64,000 nucleotides of DNA from Chthonomonadia bacterium (lineage in GTDB: Bacteria; Armatimonadota; HRBIN16): NCBI GenBank assembly GCA_013314755.1, contig JABUFA010000017.1:1-64000 (forward strand), read 5' to 3'. The notes beneath the pieces are model-generated. The model was not told where the DNA came from. It saw nothing but the letters and a program-made list of their open reading frames with translations, and did no database searches. Positions 25,166-34,148 of the stretch are shown here, piece after piece. Position numbers and translations under genes: made by a program. How positions within the stretch are numbered: the stretch's first letter is position 1; every line of letters starts with the position of its first letter.

Positions 25166-26170
25166 ATGTTTCGCTTGCGCGTTCCCGCCTGGTTGACGCT
25201 GTGGCTTCTGGCTCCGGTGCTCGGCGAGCTGTTCAGCGGCTCCTCCCCACCGAAGGAGTTCTTCAAGCCCGGCGCCTTTCTGATGCTTGGGGTGCTCTAC
25301 GGTGGTGGCGCCCTGCTGGCACGCGAGTATACCCTGCTGTGGCGAAAAGACTGGCGCAGTCTGCTGTTGCTGGGGATGGCTTATGCGATAGCCGAAGAGG
25401 GGCTGATGTGCAAGAGCTTCTTCAACCCGCACTGGCAGGACGTGGGGAAGCTGGGCGAGTACGGGCGATGGGCAGGGGTGAACTGGATATGGACGTATTA
25501 CCTGACGCTGTACCACACGTTTTACAGCATCGGCGCTTCGGTTGTGCTGGCGGAGATACTCCATCATCGGCAACGCGAGCAGTTGTGGTTGAAGCCGTGG
25601 GCGCGTCGTCTGTTTCTGGTGCTGTTTCTGCTGGATATATGGGTAGGGTTTCGTTTCTTCCCCTACCATCCCTCTCTGCTCTCCATTGGGATTGCCGGAG
25701 GGCTGATTGCTCTGCTGACGTGGCTGGCAAAGAGTCTTCCCGCTCGTTCTGAGGGGGTCGCGGTGGGCGGGAGGGCTTCCGACGGGTGGAAGTTCGGTGT
25801 ATGGGGCTTTCTGGTGGTGGTTCTGTTCTTCGTCTGGATGTTCATCGGTCCTCACACGCCTATTCCCGCCGGATGGTATCTGCTGTTGTCTGTCGGGGCA
25901 ACCGTTCTGATTGGATGGCTGTTGTGGCGCATGAGCGGAGGGGGCAGGTTATGGACAGACAGGCATCGTGCCGCGTTATTGTTCGGTATCCTGCTGGGCT
26001 TTGCTTTGCTGGACGTGCATCTGGCGCTGAATCCGAAAGCGAGCAACGAGGATATGTCGGGGATGGGCGTTGTAGCGGTGGTGGCGGTTGCGCTGGGCGT
26101 GATAACGATGGTCGTTGCCCGACGGGCGAGCGAAGAGGCTCAAGCAAAATGCTCAACCCCTTGCCCATAA
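25166..26170 (+). CDS. Polytopic membrane protein of unknown function
   Basis: 334 residues with about ten hydrophobic segments, starting MFRLRVPAWLTLWLL after AAGGAGG. An acidic conserved-looking stretch, IAEEGLMCKSFFNPHWQD, lies between early helices. No transporter or enzyme signature that I can name. It is divergent from the URO-D gene and ends just before the rplS promoter. Confidence 0.75.
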   Translation: MFRLRVPAWLTLWLLAPVLGELFSGSSPPKEFFKPGAFLMLGVLYGGGALLAREYTLLWRKDWRSLLLLGMAYAIAEEGLMCKSFFNPHWQDVGKLGEYGRWAGVNWIWTYYLTLYHTFYSIGASVVLAEILHHRQREQLWLKPWARRLFLVLFLLDIWVGFRFFPYHPSLLSIGIAGGLIALLTWLAKSLPARSEGVAVGGRASDGWKFGVWGFLVVVLFFVWMFIGPHTPIPAGWYLLLSVGATVLIGWLLWRMSGGGRLWTDRHRAALLFGILLGFALLDVHLALNPKASNEDMSGMGVVAVVAVALGVITMVVARRASEEAQAKCSTPCP

Positions 26171-26190
26171 CGCCAAAGGTTTGGTATACT
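26161..26190 (+). promoter_or_regulatory. rplS operon promoter
   Basis: TTGCCC (26161-26166), 18 bases, TATACT (26185-26190) with an extended TGG before the -10. It overlaps the last codons of the upstream membrane-protein gene. Start site expected near 26197. Confidence 0.6.
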
Positions 26191-26197
26191 GTAGTGG

Positions 26198-26228
26198 CGC
26201 GAACGCGCAGAGCGTTCGCGAACTTTTT
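26198..26228 (+). terminator. Hairpin plus T-run in rplS leader
   Basis: CGCGAACGC, loop GCAGA, GCGTTCGCG (9 perfect pairs), then AACTTTTT. It could stop transcripts from the gene ending at 26170. For transcripts from the promoter at 26161-26190 it would sit at the extreme 5' end, 30 bases before the ribosome site, as a stabilising or attenuating structure. Confidence 0.55.
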
Positions 26229-26257
26229 GTGCTATCCATACCGGAAGGGGTTCAAAT

Positions 26258-26620
26258 ATGGCATCGGCACAGGAGATTATCGCCGAAATCACGAAAGACC
26301 AACTGCGTCACGACCTGCCCGAATTCGGACCGGGCGATACGGTGCGCGTGCACGCAAAGGTAATCGAGGGCAACAAAGAGCGCATTCAGGTGTTTGAGGG
26401 CGTGGTGATTGCCCGCAAGCATGGAGGCATCAGCGAGACCTTCACCGTGCGCAAAATCTCGCATGGCGTGGGCGTGGAGCGAACCTTCATGCTGCACTCC
26501 CCGCGTATCGATAAGATAGAAGTGGTACGCAGGGGCAAAGTACGCCGCGCCAAACTGTACTACCTGCGCAAGAAGATTGGAAAAGCCGCACGCATTAAGG
26601 AACTGCGCACGCCACGATGA
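26258..26620 (+). CDS. rplS: Ribosomal protein L19
   Basis: 120-residue large-subunit protein at the subunit interface. Characteristic segments: [26 protein letters not shown] and the C-terminal [25 protein letters not shown]. Start preceded by GGAAGGGG. First gene of rplS-lepB-rnhB-yraN, a common bacterial arrangement; lepB starts in its stop codon region (ATGA). Confidence 0.98.
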   Translation: MASAQEIIAEITKDQLRHDLPEFGPGDTVRVHAKVIEGNKERIQVFEGVVIARKHGGISETFTVRKISHGVGVERTFMLHSPRIDKIEVVRRGKVRRAKLYYLRKKIGKAARIKELRTPR

Positions 26621-27351
26621 CCGGCGAATGGGTAGAGTGGATAGCGAACCTCAATGTTCGCTATGTGCTGCTGATTTCTCTGGCACTGACCCTGGTGCGA
26701 GTGGGGCTGGCTCCGTTACCCAGCCCCCGCGTGCGCTCGTTTAACGAGCTGCTTGAGTCCGCGGTACTCGCCTTCATTCTGGTCTTTCTGGTCATTCGCC
26801 CGTTCGTTGTTCAGGCATTCTACATCCCTTCGGGCTCCATGCGCCCGACCCTGCTGGAACAGGACCGCATTCTGGTAGACAAGTTCACCCTGCGTTTCCG
26901 TGAGCCAATCCCTGGTGATATTCTGGTGTTTAAGGCTCCCCCCGAAGCCGACCCACGCGAGATCGAGTTCATCAAACGGTGCGTGGGAGTGCCCGGCGAC
27001 ACCATCGAGATACAGGACGGCGTGCTCTACCGAAACGGCACGCCGGTGAACGAACCGTATATCGCGGAGCGACCGGAATATAACCTCAAAATCATCGACG
27101 GACACGTCTACGAGATCGACCGCTACGGCAACGTGAGGGAAAACAACCAGCTGATCCTCGACCCCCATCGTGAGGCGTATATTCGCGAAGCACCTTCCGA
27201 TAAGATACCGCCCGGCAAGCTGCTGATGCTGGGCGATAATCGCAACGATAGCAACGATGGGCACAAGTGGGGTCTGCTGGACCGCAGCAGGGTGGTGGGC
27301 AAAGCATGGATCCTGTTCTGGCCGCCTCAGCGCATTCGCATCGTCAGATAA
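26617..27351 (+). CDS. lepB: Signal peptidase I
   Basis: 244-residue membrane serine protease that removes Sec/Tat signal peptides. Hydrophobic N-terminal anchors, then the catalytic Ser in [10 protein letters not shown] (near residue 72), the catalytic Lys in [13 protein letters not shown], and the closing [15 protein letters not shown] and AWILFWP boxes. Overlaps rplS by 4 and rnhB by 46 bases. Confidence 0.97.
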   Translation: MTGEWVEWIANLNVRYVLLISLALTLVRVGLAPLPSPRVRSFNELLESAVLAFILVFLVIRPFVVQAFYIPSGSMRPTLLEQDRILVDKFTLRFREPIPGDILVFKAPPEADPREIEFIKRCVGVPGDTIEIQDGVLYRNGTPVNEPYIAERPEYNLKIIDGHVYEIDRYGNVRENNQLILDPHREAYIREAPSDKIPPGKLLMLGDNRNDSNDGHKWGLLDRSRVVGKAWILFWPPQRIRIVR

Positions 27352-27944
27352 CACCCCTTGTCGCCGGGGTGGACGAGGTGGGACGCGGCTGTCTGGCGGG
27401 TCCGGTGGTGGCAGCCTGCGTGGCGCTTCCAGATGTTTCTATCTCCAGCCTGCCCCCCTTTATCCGCGACTCGAAAAAGCTTTCTCCACTTCTGCGCGAG
27501 CAAGCCTGTCGGTGGATTTATCGTCACGCGCCGGTTGTTTCGGTGGGGCTGGCAACGGTGGAGGAGATCGAGCGGATGAATATCCTGCACGCTTCCCTGC
27601 TGGCGATGCGCCGGGCGGTTGAAAACGCTGGGATAGTGCCGCAGATGCTGCTGGTTGATGGAACATATCTTCCCGACGCACTGCCCTGTCCTGCCGAGGC
27701 GGTGGTGGACGGCGACGCGCGGGTTCCTGTCATCAGTGCTGCCTCTATCGTGGCAAAGGTGGTACGCGACCATCTGATGACACAACTGCACTGCCTGTAT
27801 CCGCAGTACGGCTTTGCCCAGCACAAAGGCTATGCCACCCCTGCGCACCGGCAGGCGATTCTTCGGCTTGGTCTGTGCCCCCAACACCGTGTCAGCTTCT
27901 GCGCGAACCTGCTCGCTCTCCCATTGGGAGGTGAGGATGGATAG
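27306..27944 (+). CDS. rnhB: Ribonuclease HII
   Basis: 212-residue enzyme that nicks RNA/DNA hybrids and misincorporated ribonucleotides. It shows GVDEVGRGCLAGPVVA (first catalytic Asp-Glu), IRDSKKL, LLVDGTYLP, GDARVPVISAASIVAKV and YGFAQHKGYATPAH. The ATG at 27306 lies inside lepB; no later start keeps the GVDEVGRG strand. It overlaps yraN by 8 bases. Confidence 0.96.
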   Translation: MDPVLAASAHSHRQITPLVAGVDEVGRGCLAGPVVAACVALPDVSISSLPPFIRDSKKLSPLLREQACRWIYRHAPVVSVGLATVEEIERMNILHASLLAMRRAVENAGIVPQMLLVDGTYLPDALPCPAEAVVDGDARVPVISAASIVAKVVRDHLMTQLHCLYPQYGFAQHKGYATPAHRQAILRLGLCPQHRVSFCANLLALPLGGEDG

Positions 27945-28284
27945 TCACGAAACCGCCCGCGCCGGCGAACGTATCGCGGCGCAGTACCTGAGCCAGAAAG
28001 GCTGTACCATACTCCGCCGCAACTGGCGATGCCCTCATGGCGAGGTGGACATTATCGCTCAGGAGGGCGACACGATACTGTTCGTAGAGGTGAAGGCGCG
28101 GCATCACATCGGATACGCCCTGCCTCGCGAGGCGGTGGACGAGCGCAAGCAAGCCCGTTTGCGCCAGTGTGCAGACCTGTACCTGAACCTATTCTGCCCC
28201 GAGGCTCCCTGCCGATTCGACGTGATTGAAGTATGGTGGCAGTCGGGCAGGGCACACGTGCGCTGGCTACGTGAAGCTTTTTAG
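27937..28284 (+). CDS. yraN: YraN/UPF0102 family nuclease-like protein
   Basis: 115 residues with an endonuclease-like core: RRNWRCPHGEVDIIAQEG and FVEVKARHH supply the PD-(D/E)XK-type acidic and lysine residues. The family is widespread next to rnhB; its exact role is not established. The ATG at 27937 overlaps the rnhB stop; a longer frame upstream lies in rnhB and is discarded. Confidence 0.93.
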   Translation: MDSHETARAGERIAAQYLSQKGCTILRRNWRCPHGEVDIIAQEGDTILFVEVKARHHIGYALPREAVDERKQARLRQCADLYLNLFCPEAPCRFDVIEVWWQSGRAHVRWLREAF

Positions 28285-28379
28285 GGCACGGATAGAAGGA
28301 ATAACTGCAAATGACCGAATATACGTATAGCATAATAGAAACACTTTACTCTGCGTCGCCGTGAAGCAGAGGGATAGCG

Positions 28380-30389
28380 ATGTCACCATCCGCTGTTAAC
28401 TGGCGCATCATCTTGTGGAATCTCTTGCTCGCCGCGGTCTATCTGGTCACGGCAAAGATAGGGTTGCTTTTCGCCTACGCCCACGAAATGGCGACCCTTA
28501 TCTGGATGCCTACAGGTATCTCGCTGGCGGCGGTGCTTCTTGGCGGCTTCAGGTTACTGCCCGGGGTGGCGCTGGGAGCGTTTCTCACCGTTGCGACAGC
28601 GGATGTGCCGCTGTGGGTGGCATTTGCCGTGTCTGTCGGTAACACGCTGGAGGCTTTCACCGGTGCCTTTTTCCTGACCCGGCTCGCCCGTTTCGATATC
28701 ACCCTGTCGCGCATTCGAGACGTCTGGAACCTCATCCTGTGGGCGGGGCTTCTCAGCACCCTCTTCAGCGCAACTATCGGGGTGACGAGCCTTTGCGTTG
28801 CCGGTTCGACAAGCTGGACGGAGTTTCGGAGGGTGTGGCTTATCTGGTGGCTGGGCAACGTGATCAGCGACCTGCTGGTAGCCCCGCTGGCGCTGGTGTG
28901 GAGCCGTCCGCTCCGCTGGCGGGTAGACCGGGCAGTGGAGTTCGTTCTGATGATTGCGTTAACAGCAATCGTCACCTCCATCGCTTTTGGCGGCTGGCTT
29001 CCCTTCACCGAGGTAGAGTACTACCCGCTGACCTTTGCTGTGTTCCCCGTGTTCATCTGGTCATCCTTGCGCTTTGAGCGGTATGGCAGTACTGCGGCGG
29101 CTTTTGTCGCCGCGGTGTTCGCCACCTGGTGGACGGTGCAGGGCAGGGGACCTTTCGCCAGCGTCGGCTTACATGAGAGTATCGCGCTGTTGTGGGCGTT
29201 TATGATAGTCACCACGTTTCCTTCCCTGCTTCTTGCCGTCTCTGTGCACGAACGCCGCCGCGCCGAAGAGCGAATCCAGCACGCCTATGCGCAGTTACAC
29301 CAGATAATCAACAACGCCCCGACGATAGCCATCCAGGGATATGACGCAGAAGGTCGGGTCGTCTTCTGGAACAAAGCCTCAGAGGAGCTGTACGGCTTCA
29401 AAGAAGAGGAGGTGCTGGGCAAACGGCTGGGAGAGTTCCTCCTCTCGGAGGAAGACGCCCGACGGTTCGAACAGATGGTGCAGCGCATCGCCACGACACT
29501 GCAGCCGGAACCTCTGCGCGAATGGGAGACCCAAACCGCCGAGGGCACACCACGCTACATCCTTTCCTCGCTGTTCCCCATCCGTCTGGAGCAAGGACAG
29601 GTGCAAGTAGTGTGCATGGACGTGGATGTGACCGAGAACAAGCGCCTGCAGGCTGAAATCCTGCGTGCCCAGCGGCTGGACAGCATCGGCAGGCTGGCGG
29701 GGGGAATTGCACATGACTTCAATAACCTGCTGACCGCCATCATGAGCTACGCCGAGATTGCGCTTGCCCGCCTGCCGGACGAGCATCCCGCCCGCCAGGA
29801 TATTCAGCGACTGATGGACACCGTAAACCGCGCGGCGGAACTGGTGAAGCACCTGCTGGCGTTTGCCCGCCGACAAACACTGGCACCGCAAATCGTGAAC
29901 CTGAACCGCCTGCTGGATGACCTGAACCCTATCCTGACCCGCCTGCTGGGAAAGCAGGTGCAACTGCAGGTGCTGACAGATCCTCATCTGAAAACGGTGC
30001 GCACAGACCCCGCGCAGTTAGAACAGGCTATCCTGAACCTGGCTATCAACGCCCGCGACGCCATGCCCAGCGGCGGAACGGTGACGATTCAAACCGCCAA
30101 CGTGATGCTGGACGAGACCTACACCCAATCTCACCCCGACGTGTCGCCCGGAGAGTATGTAATGCTGGCGGTGAGCGACACAGGCACGGGCATCGAACAG
30201 GAACACATGGAACACATCTTCGAGCCGTTCTACACCACCAAAGGCGAGAGAGGCACCGGACTGGGGCTGGCGGTGGTGTACGGCGTGGTGAAGCAGAGCG
30301 GCGGACATATTGAGGTGGAGAGCCAGCCCGGCAAAGGAACCACTTTCCGCATCTATCTCCCCAGCGCCTCCGAAACCTCGCCCCAGTAG
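28380..30389 (+). CDS. MASE1-PAS sensor histidine kinase
   Basis: 669 residues. Residues 1-300 form a MASE1 membrane sensor of about eight helices (LIWMPTGISLAAVLLGG near the start). A PAS domain follows (IINNAPTIAIQGYDAEGRVVFWNK). The HisKA box is GGIAHDFNNLLTAI, of the hybrid-kinase type, and the ATPase has NLAINARDAM, DTGTGI and GTGLGLAVVYG. No receiver domain or adjacent response regulator. Start has GAGGG upstream. The ligand is unknown. Confidence 0.93.
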   Translation: MSPSAVNWRIILWNLLLAAVYLVTAKIGLLFAYAHEMATLIWMPTGISLAAVLLGGFRLLPGVALGAFLTVATADVPLWVAFAVSVGNTLEAFTGAFFLTRLARFDITLSRIRDVWNLILWAGLLSTLFSATIGVTSLCVAGSTSWTEFRRVWLIWWLGNVISDLLVAPLALVWSRPLRWRVDRAVEFVLMIALTAIVTSIAFGGWLPFTEVEYYPLTFAVFPVFIWSSLRFERYGSTAAAFVAAVFATWWTVQGRGPFASVGLHESIALLWAFMIVTTFPSLLLAVSVHERRRAEERIQHAYAQLHQIINNAPTIAIQGYDAEGRVVFWNKASEELYGFKEEEVLGKRLGEFLLSEEDARRFEQMVQRIATTLQPEPLREWETQTAEGTPRYILSSLFPIRLEQGQVQVVCMDVDVTENKRLQAEILRAQRLDSIGRLAGGIAHDFNNLLTAIMSYAEIALARLPDEHPARQDIQRLMDTVNRAAELVKHLLAFARRQTLAPQIVNLNRLLDDLNPILTRLLGKQVQLQVLTDPHLKTVRTDPAQLEQAILNLAINARDAMPSGGTVTIQTANVMLDETYTQSHPDVSPGEYVMLAVSDTGTGIEQEHMEHIFEPFYTTKGERGTGLGLAVVYGVVKQSGGHIEVESQPGKGTTFRIYLPSASETSPQ

Positions 30390-30463
30390 CCCTACAAAAG
30401 CTACCCCAAGTAGCCGAAGATTTTTAAGGATTACCACCCTGAATAATACGGAGGAGAGTTTGT

Positions 30464-30919
30464 ATGAGCGCTGCGACCATAGCAGGCACTACCGAAAGGC
30501 AGGTTGTTGCCTTTCGTCTGGGCGAAGAAACATACGCCATCGACATCTCGTACATCCACGAAATCATCCGCATGCGCACCATCACTTTCGTGCCCCGTGC
30601 CCCCCACTACATGCGTGGCGTGATTAATCTGCGCGGGCGCATCGTGCCAGTGATGGACCTCAGCGCACGCCTGGGGCTGCCCTCTCATGAGGAGACCCCA
30701 CAGTCGCGCATTATCGTGGTGGAAATCGGTGACGAGAGCATCGGGTTGATTGTGGACGCCGTTTCGGAAGTGTTGCGGCTGCCGGAAGACCAGATTGAGC
30801 CTCCGACCCAGATGACGGGTTCTGAAAGCGCAAACTATATCAGCGGGCTGGGCAAGGTCAACGACCGCCTGGTGCTGTTGCTGGACGTGGAAAAGGTCGT
30901 CGGGAATGCCAGCCAGTAG
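30464..30919 (+). CDS. cheW: Chemotaxis coupling protein CheW
   Basis: 151 residues that link receptors to CheA at the membrane array. Typical segments: VVAFRLGEETYAIDI, HYMRGVINLRGRIVPVMDL and IGLIVDAVSEVLRL. Start has GGAGGAG upstream. First gene of cheW-cheA-HDOD; no receptor, cheY, cheR or cheB gene lies in the window. Confidence 0.97.
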   Translation: MSAATIAGTTERQVVAFRLGEETYAIDISYIHEIIRMRTITFVPRAPHYMRGVINLRGRIVPVMDLSARLGLPSHEETPQSRIIVVEIGDESIGLIVDAVSEVLRLPEDQIEPPTQMTGSESANYISGLGKVNDRLVLLLDVEKVVGNASQ

Positions 30920-30974
30920 CAATCCCTGAGACCTCCTGTGTACATGCAATATCTTTACCGCGAGGTTGCGTGCC

Positions 30975-33056
30975 ATGGACACCAGCGAGTATATCGCGCT
31001 CTTTCTGGAGGAGGCGGGAGAGCAGATTGACATTCTGGAGCAGGACATCCTGCAGCTAGAGCAGTCGCCTTCTCAGGAGATATTGAACGAGATTTTTCGG
31101 GCTGCACACACACTGAAAGGTTCGTCCCGTGCGATGGGCTTTACGGCGATGGGCGAGCTGACGCACGCCATGGAGGACGTGTTTGATGCCCTGCGCAAGG
31201 GCGAGATAAGCGTCAGCACCGAAATGGTCAACCGTCTGTTCGACGCGCTGGACACCCTCAAAGCCATGCGCGACCAGATTGCCGAAGGCGGCTCCTCCGA
31301 CATCACCTGCGAGGAGCTGGTCAAAAGTCTGCGCGACGTTTTGAACGGATCAACCGCGGACGCACCATCATCCAGCGCCTCACCTGCAGAGCAGAAGCAC
31401 GCCGACGCAGGCATCTCCCTGCAGGAACACGAGCGCGAGGCTGCGTACGCCGCCATCGACAACGGTCTGAATGTTTACCAGTTCACGGTGCGCCTGGCGG
31501 CAGATACGTTGATGAAATCGGTTCGTGCACTGATGGTTCTGCAGGCGATAGATGCCAACGGCGGGACTGTGCTGGCGTCCAACCCCGACGAGGAGGCTCT
31601 GGATAACGAACAGTTTGGGGACTCGTTCGTTCTGCTGGTCGCTACCGATAAACCGGTGGATAGTCTGCGCAATGTACTATTGCAAATCAGCGAGATTCGG
31701 GGCGTGGAAGTTCAGCCCTGGCAGGAGGAGAAGGTATCTTCCGCTCCACAACCATCCCCAGCAGCCGAGGCGACTAATCCCTCGCCCGAAGCGAAAATGG
31801 AAGAATCCTCCTCCGCGGAGGCGGACAGGGGTGGTAGCCGCACGCCCACAGTATCCCAGACGGTGCGCGTGGACGTACAGAGGCTGGACACCCTTTTGAA
31901 CCTCGTGGGCGAGCTGGTGATAGACCGCACGCGCGTGGCTCAGCTGGGGCGCGAGTTCGAAACACGCTTCCAGCACGATGAGATGGTGGATAGCCTGCTG
32001 GAGACGGCGGCGCATATCGGGCGGATCACCGACGAGCTGCAGGAACACATCATGAAGGCGCGGATGTTGCCGATTGAACAGGTGTTCAACCGCTTCCCGC
32101 GCATGATTCGCGACCTCGCCCAGAAGTTCGGCAAAGAGGTCCGGCTGGTGATGGAGGGGCAGGATACGGAGCTGGACCGCTCGGTGATTGAGATTATCAG
32201 CGACCCGCTGATACACATGCTTCGCAACAGCGTGGACCACGGTATCGAACCGCCAGAGGAACGCGAGGCACTGGGCAAGCCCCGCCAGGGCACCATCCGC
32301 CTGAGCGCACGTCATGAAGAGAACTATATCCTCATCGAGATAGAGGACGATGGACGGGGGATGGACCCTGCACACCTGCGCGAGGTGGCGGTACGCAAAG
32401 GAGTGTTAACCCGCGACGCCGCCGACCGGTTAACCGACCGCGAGGCACTGGCGCTTATCTTCGCGCCCGGATTCAGCACCGCCAAACAGGTGACGGAAGT
32501 ATCGGGGCGCGGCGTGGGCATGGACATTGTGCGCAGTAACATCCAGCGCGTGGGGGGCATTGTGGACGTGGACAGCACCCCCGGCAAAGGCACGCGGTTC
32601 TCTATCCGACTGCCTCTCACGCTGGCGATCATCCGGGCACTGCTGGTGCGAGTCTCGGCGGAGGTGTATGCCATTCCGCTGGGTTCGGTGCTGGAAACGC
32701 TGAAGATACATCCTGACAGCCTGCAGTCCGTGGGCAGACAACCAGCCATCGTACTGAGAGGACGTACCCTGCCGCTGATCAGCCTGAGGAAACACTTTTA
32801 CGGCGAGTCTTCTGGTGTGTCTCCCTGCCAGGGCGACCAGCCTATGTTTGTGGTGGTAATTGGGCTGGGCGAACGGCAAATCGGTCTGGTGGTGGACCAC
32901 CTGATTGGTGAACAGGAGATAGTTATCAAGTCGCTCAGCCGGCATCTGGGAGACATCAACGGCTTCTCGGGAGCCACCATTCTGGGCGATGGGCGAATCG
33001 CCCTGATCCTGGAGGTTGCCGACATCTTCAACAATATCTCGGCGCGTGCCGCTTAA
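30975..33056 (+). CDS. cheA: Chemotaxis histidine kinase CheA
   Basis: 693 residues. P1/Hpt domain with phospho-accepting His in AAHTLKGSSRAMGF (near residue 45); P2-like CheY-binding domain around 160-245; P3 dimerisation (LDTLLNLVGELVIDRTRV); P4 ATPase with RNSVDHGIE, DDGRGMD and GRGVGMDIV; and the CheW-like P5 at the C-terminus (RTLPLISLRKHF). Complete and of normal length. ATG at 30975 (MDTSEYIALFLEE) is preferred over TTG at 30966. Confidence 0.97.
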   Translation: MDTSEYIALFLEEAGEQIDILEQDILQLEQSPSQEILNEIFRAAHTLKGSSRAMGFTAMGELTHAMEDVFDALRKGEISVSTEMVNRLFDALDTLKAMRDQIAEGGSSDITCEELVKSLRDVLNGSTADAPSSSASPAEQKHADAGISLQEHEREAAYAAIDNGLNVYQFTVRLAADTLMKSVRALMVLQAIDANGGTVLASNPDEEALDNEQFGDSFVLLVATDKPVDSLRNVLLQISEIRGVEVQPWQEEKVSSAPQPSPAAEATNPSPEAKMEESSSAEADRGGSRTPTVSQTVRVDVQRLDTLLNLVGELVIDRTRVAQLGREFETRFQHDEMVDSLLETAAHIGRITDELQEHIMKARMLPIEQVFNRFPRMIRDLAQKFGKEVRLVMEGQDTELDRSVIEIISDPLIHMLRNSVDHGIEPPEEREALGKPRQGTIRLSARHEENYILIEIEDDGRGMDPAHLREVAVRKGVLTRDAADRLTDREALALIFAPGFSTAKQVTEVSGRGVGMDIVRSNIQRVGGIVDVDSTPGKGTRFSIRLPLTLAIIRALLVRVSAEVYAIPLGSVLETLKIHPDSLQSVGRQPAIVLRGRTLPLISLRKHFYGESSGVSPCQGDQPMFVVVIGLGERQIGLVVDHLIGEQEIVIKSLSRHLGDINGFSGATILGDGRIALILEVADIFNNISARAA

Positions 33057-33071
33057 CGGGGAAAGGAGACC

Positions 33072-33977
33072 ATGGCAGAGTTGTCCTACATATCTGCATC
33101 CAGAAAGCCTGTGAATACGGAGGGACTGGAGCAGGCTATCAGAGAGAGTCTGGACCGTCTGCCTCCGATGCCCGCGGTGATTACCCGTGTTATGGAGATG
33201 ACCAACGACCCGAACTGCACCGCTCAGGAGCTGCAGAGGGTCATCGGTATGGACGAGGTGCTATCGTCCAAAGTGCTCCGCCTTGTGAACTCGGCGCGAT
33301 ATGGGTTCCCGAGGCGGATCACCACCCTATCCCATGCGATCATTCTTCTGGGTTTCGAGACCGTTCGCAATCTGGCGATAGGCGTCGCGGCGGTGCGACT
33401 GGTGCTTCGTCACGGGGTAGCCTGCCCGGTGAACCGACAGCGTTTCTGGGAGCATTCTCTGGAAACGGCGCTGGCTGCTTCAACCCTTGCCAGACATCTG
33501 CGCAAAGACCTCATCCTGCGCGAGGAGATGTTTTTGACCGGCTTACTGCACGACCTGGGGATTCTCTTCCTCAGCCAGAACTTCCCTGAAGAATATCGCG
33601 CGGTGGTGGAGCACTGCGGTTCGCTGGAGGAGGCTCCAGCCGTTGAGCAGGAGGTTTTCGGCATCACCCACTGTGAGGTGGGCGCCAGAATGGTGGAGTA
33701 CTGGAACCTGCCTCCGGTTTTCGCGGAAGTAATGCTCCATCACCACGCGCCGGTCGCCGATTCGCCCTTCTTCCAGCAGGTGGGCGCGGTTTACCTGGGG
33801 GATAAGATTTCGCACAGCGTGGGCACTGATGACCCGCATGACCAGATGCCCGAGATTCCCGCCGAGCTTCAGCAGGTGTTCCGGCTGAACGCGGAAGCAT
33901 GGAACTGGTGTCGTCGCGAAGTGGAGATGCAGATGGACTCCGCGTGCGACTTCCTGCACATCCTTCAGTCCCCGTAA
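33072..33977 (+). CDS. HDOD-domain signalling protein
   Basis: 301 residues with an HDOD domain from about 30 to 230: LPPMPAVITRVMEMTNDPN, SSKVLRLVNSARYG, HAIILLGFETVRNL and LLHDLGILFLSQ. HDOD proteins are HD-superfamily relatives tied to taxis, motility and c-di-GMP signalling, usually without proven enzyme activity. The gene follows cheA by 15 bases with GGAAAGGAGA upstream, so it is probably part of the chemotaxis operon. Confidence 0.9.
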   Translation: MAELSYISASRKPVNTEGLEQAIRESLDRLPPMPAVITRVMEMTNDPNCTAQELQRVIGMDEVLSSKVLRLVNSARYGFPRRITTLSHAIILLGFETVRNLAIGVAAVRLVLRHGVACPVNRQRFWEHSLETALAASTLARHLRKDLILREEMFLTGLLHDLGILFLSQNFPEEYRAVVEHCGSLEEAPAVEQEVFGITHCEVGARMVEYWNLPPVFAEVMLHHHAPVADSPFFQQVGAVYLGDKISHSVGTDDPHDQMPEIPAELQQVFRLNAEAWNWCRREVEMQMDSACDFLHILQSP

Positions 33978-34065
33978 GGGCAGAAGAGGCATTTGTGGAA
34001 CTATTCTACCGGGGGCAACGCCTAACAAATGGTGGACAGCCCCTGCGCCACGGGTGCTGGCCGGG

Positions 34066-34094
34066 TTGCAGTCACGAGGGCTGTATGTTATAAT
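34066..34094 (+). promoter_or_regulatory. Promoter of the GAF-PAS kinase gene
   Basis: TTGCAG (34066-34071), 17 bases, TATAAT (34089-34094) with extended TGT before the -10. One of the best sigma-70-type promoters in the window. Start near 34101, leader of about 48 bases. Confidence 0.65.
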
Positions 34095-34148
34095 CCTTTC
34101 GGTGCAGAGGAACCATCCGCAGAGAAGCAGGAGAGGTAAAGGTCGCAT

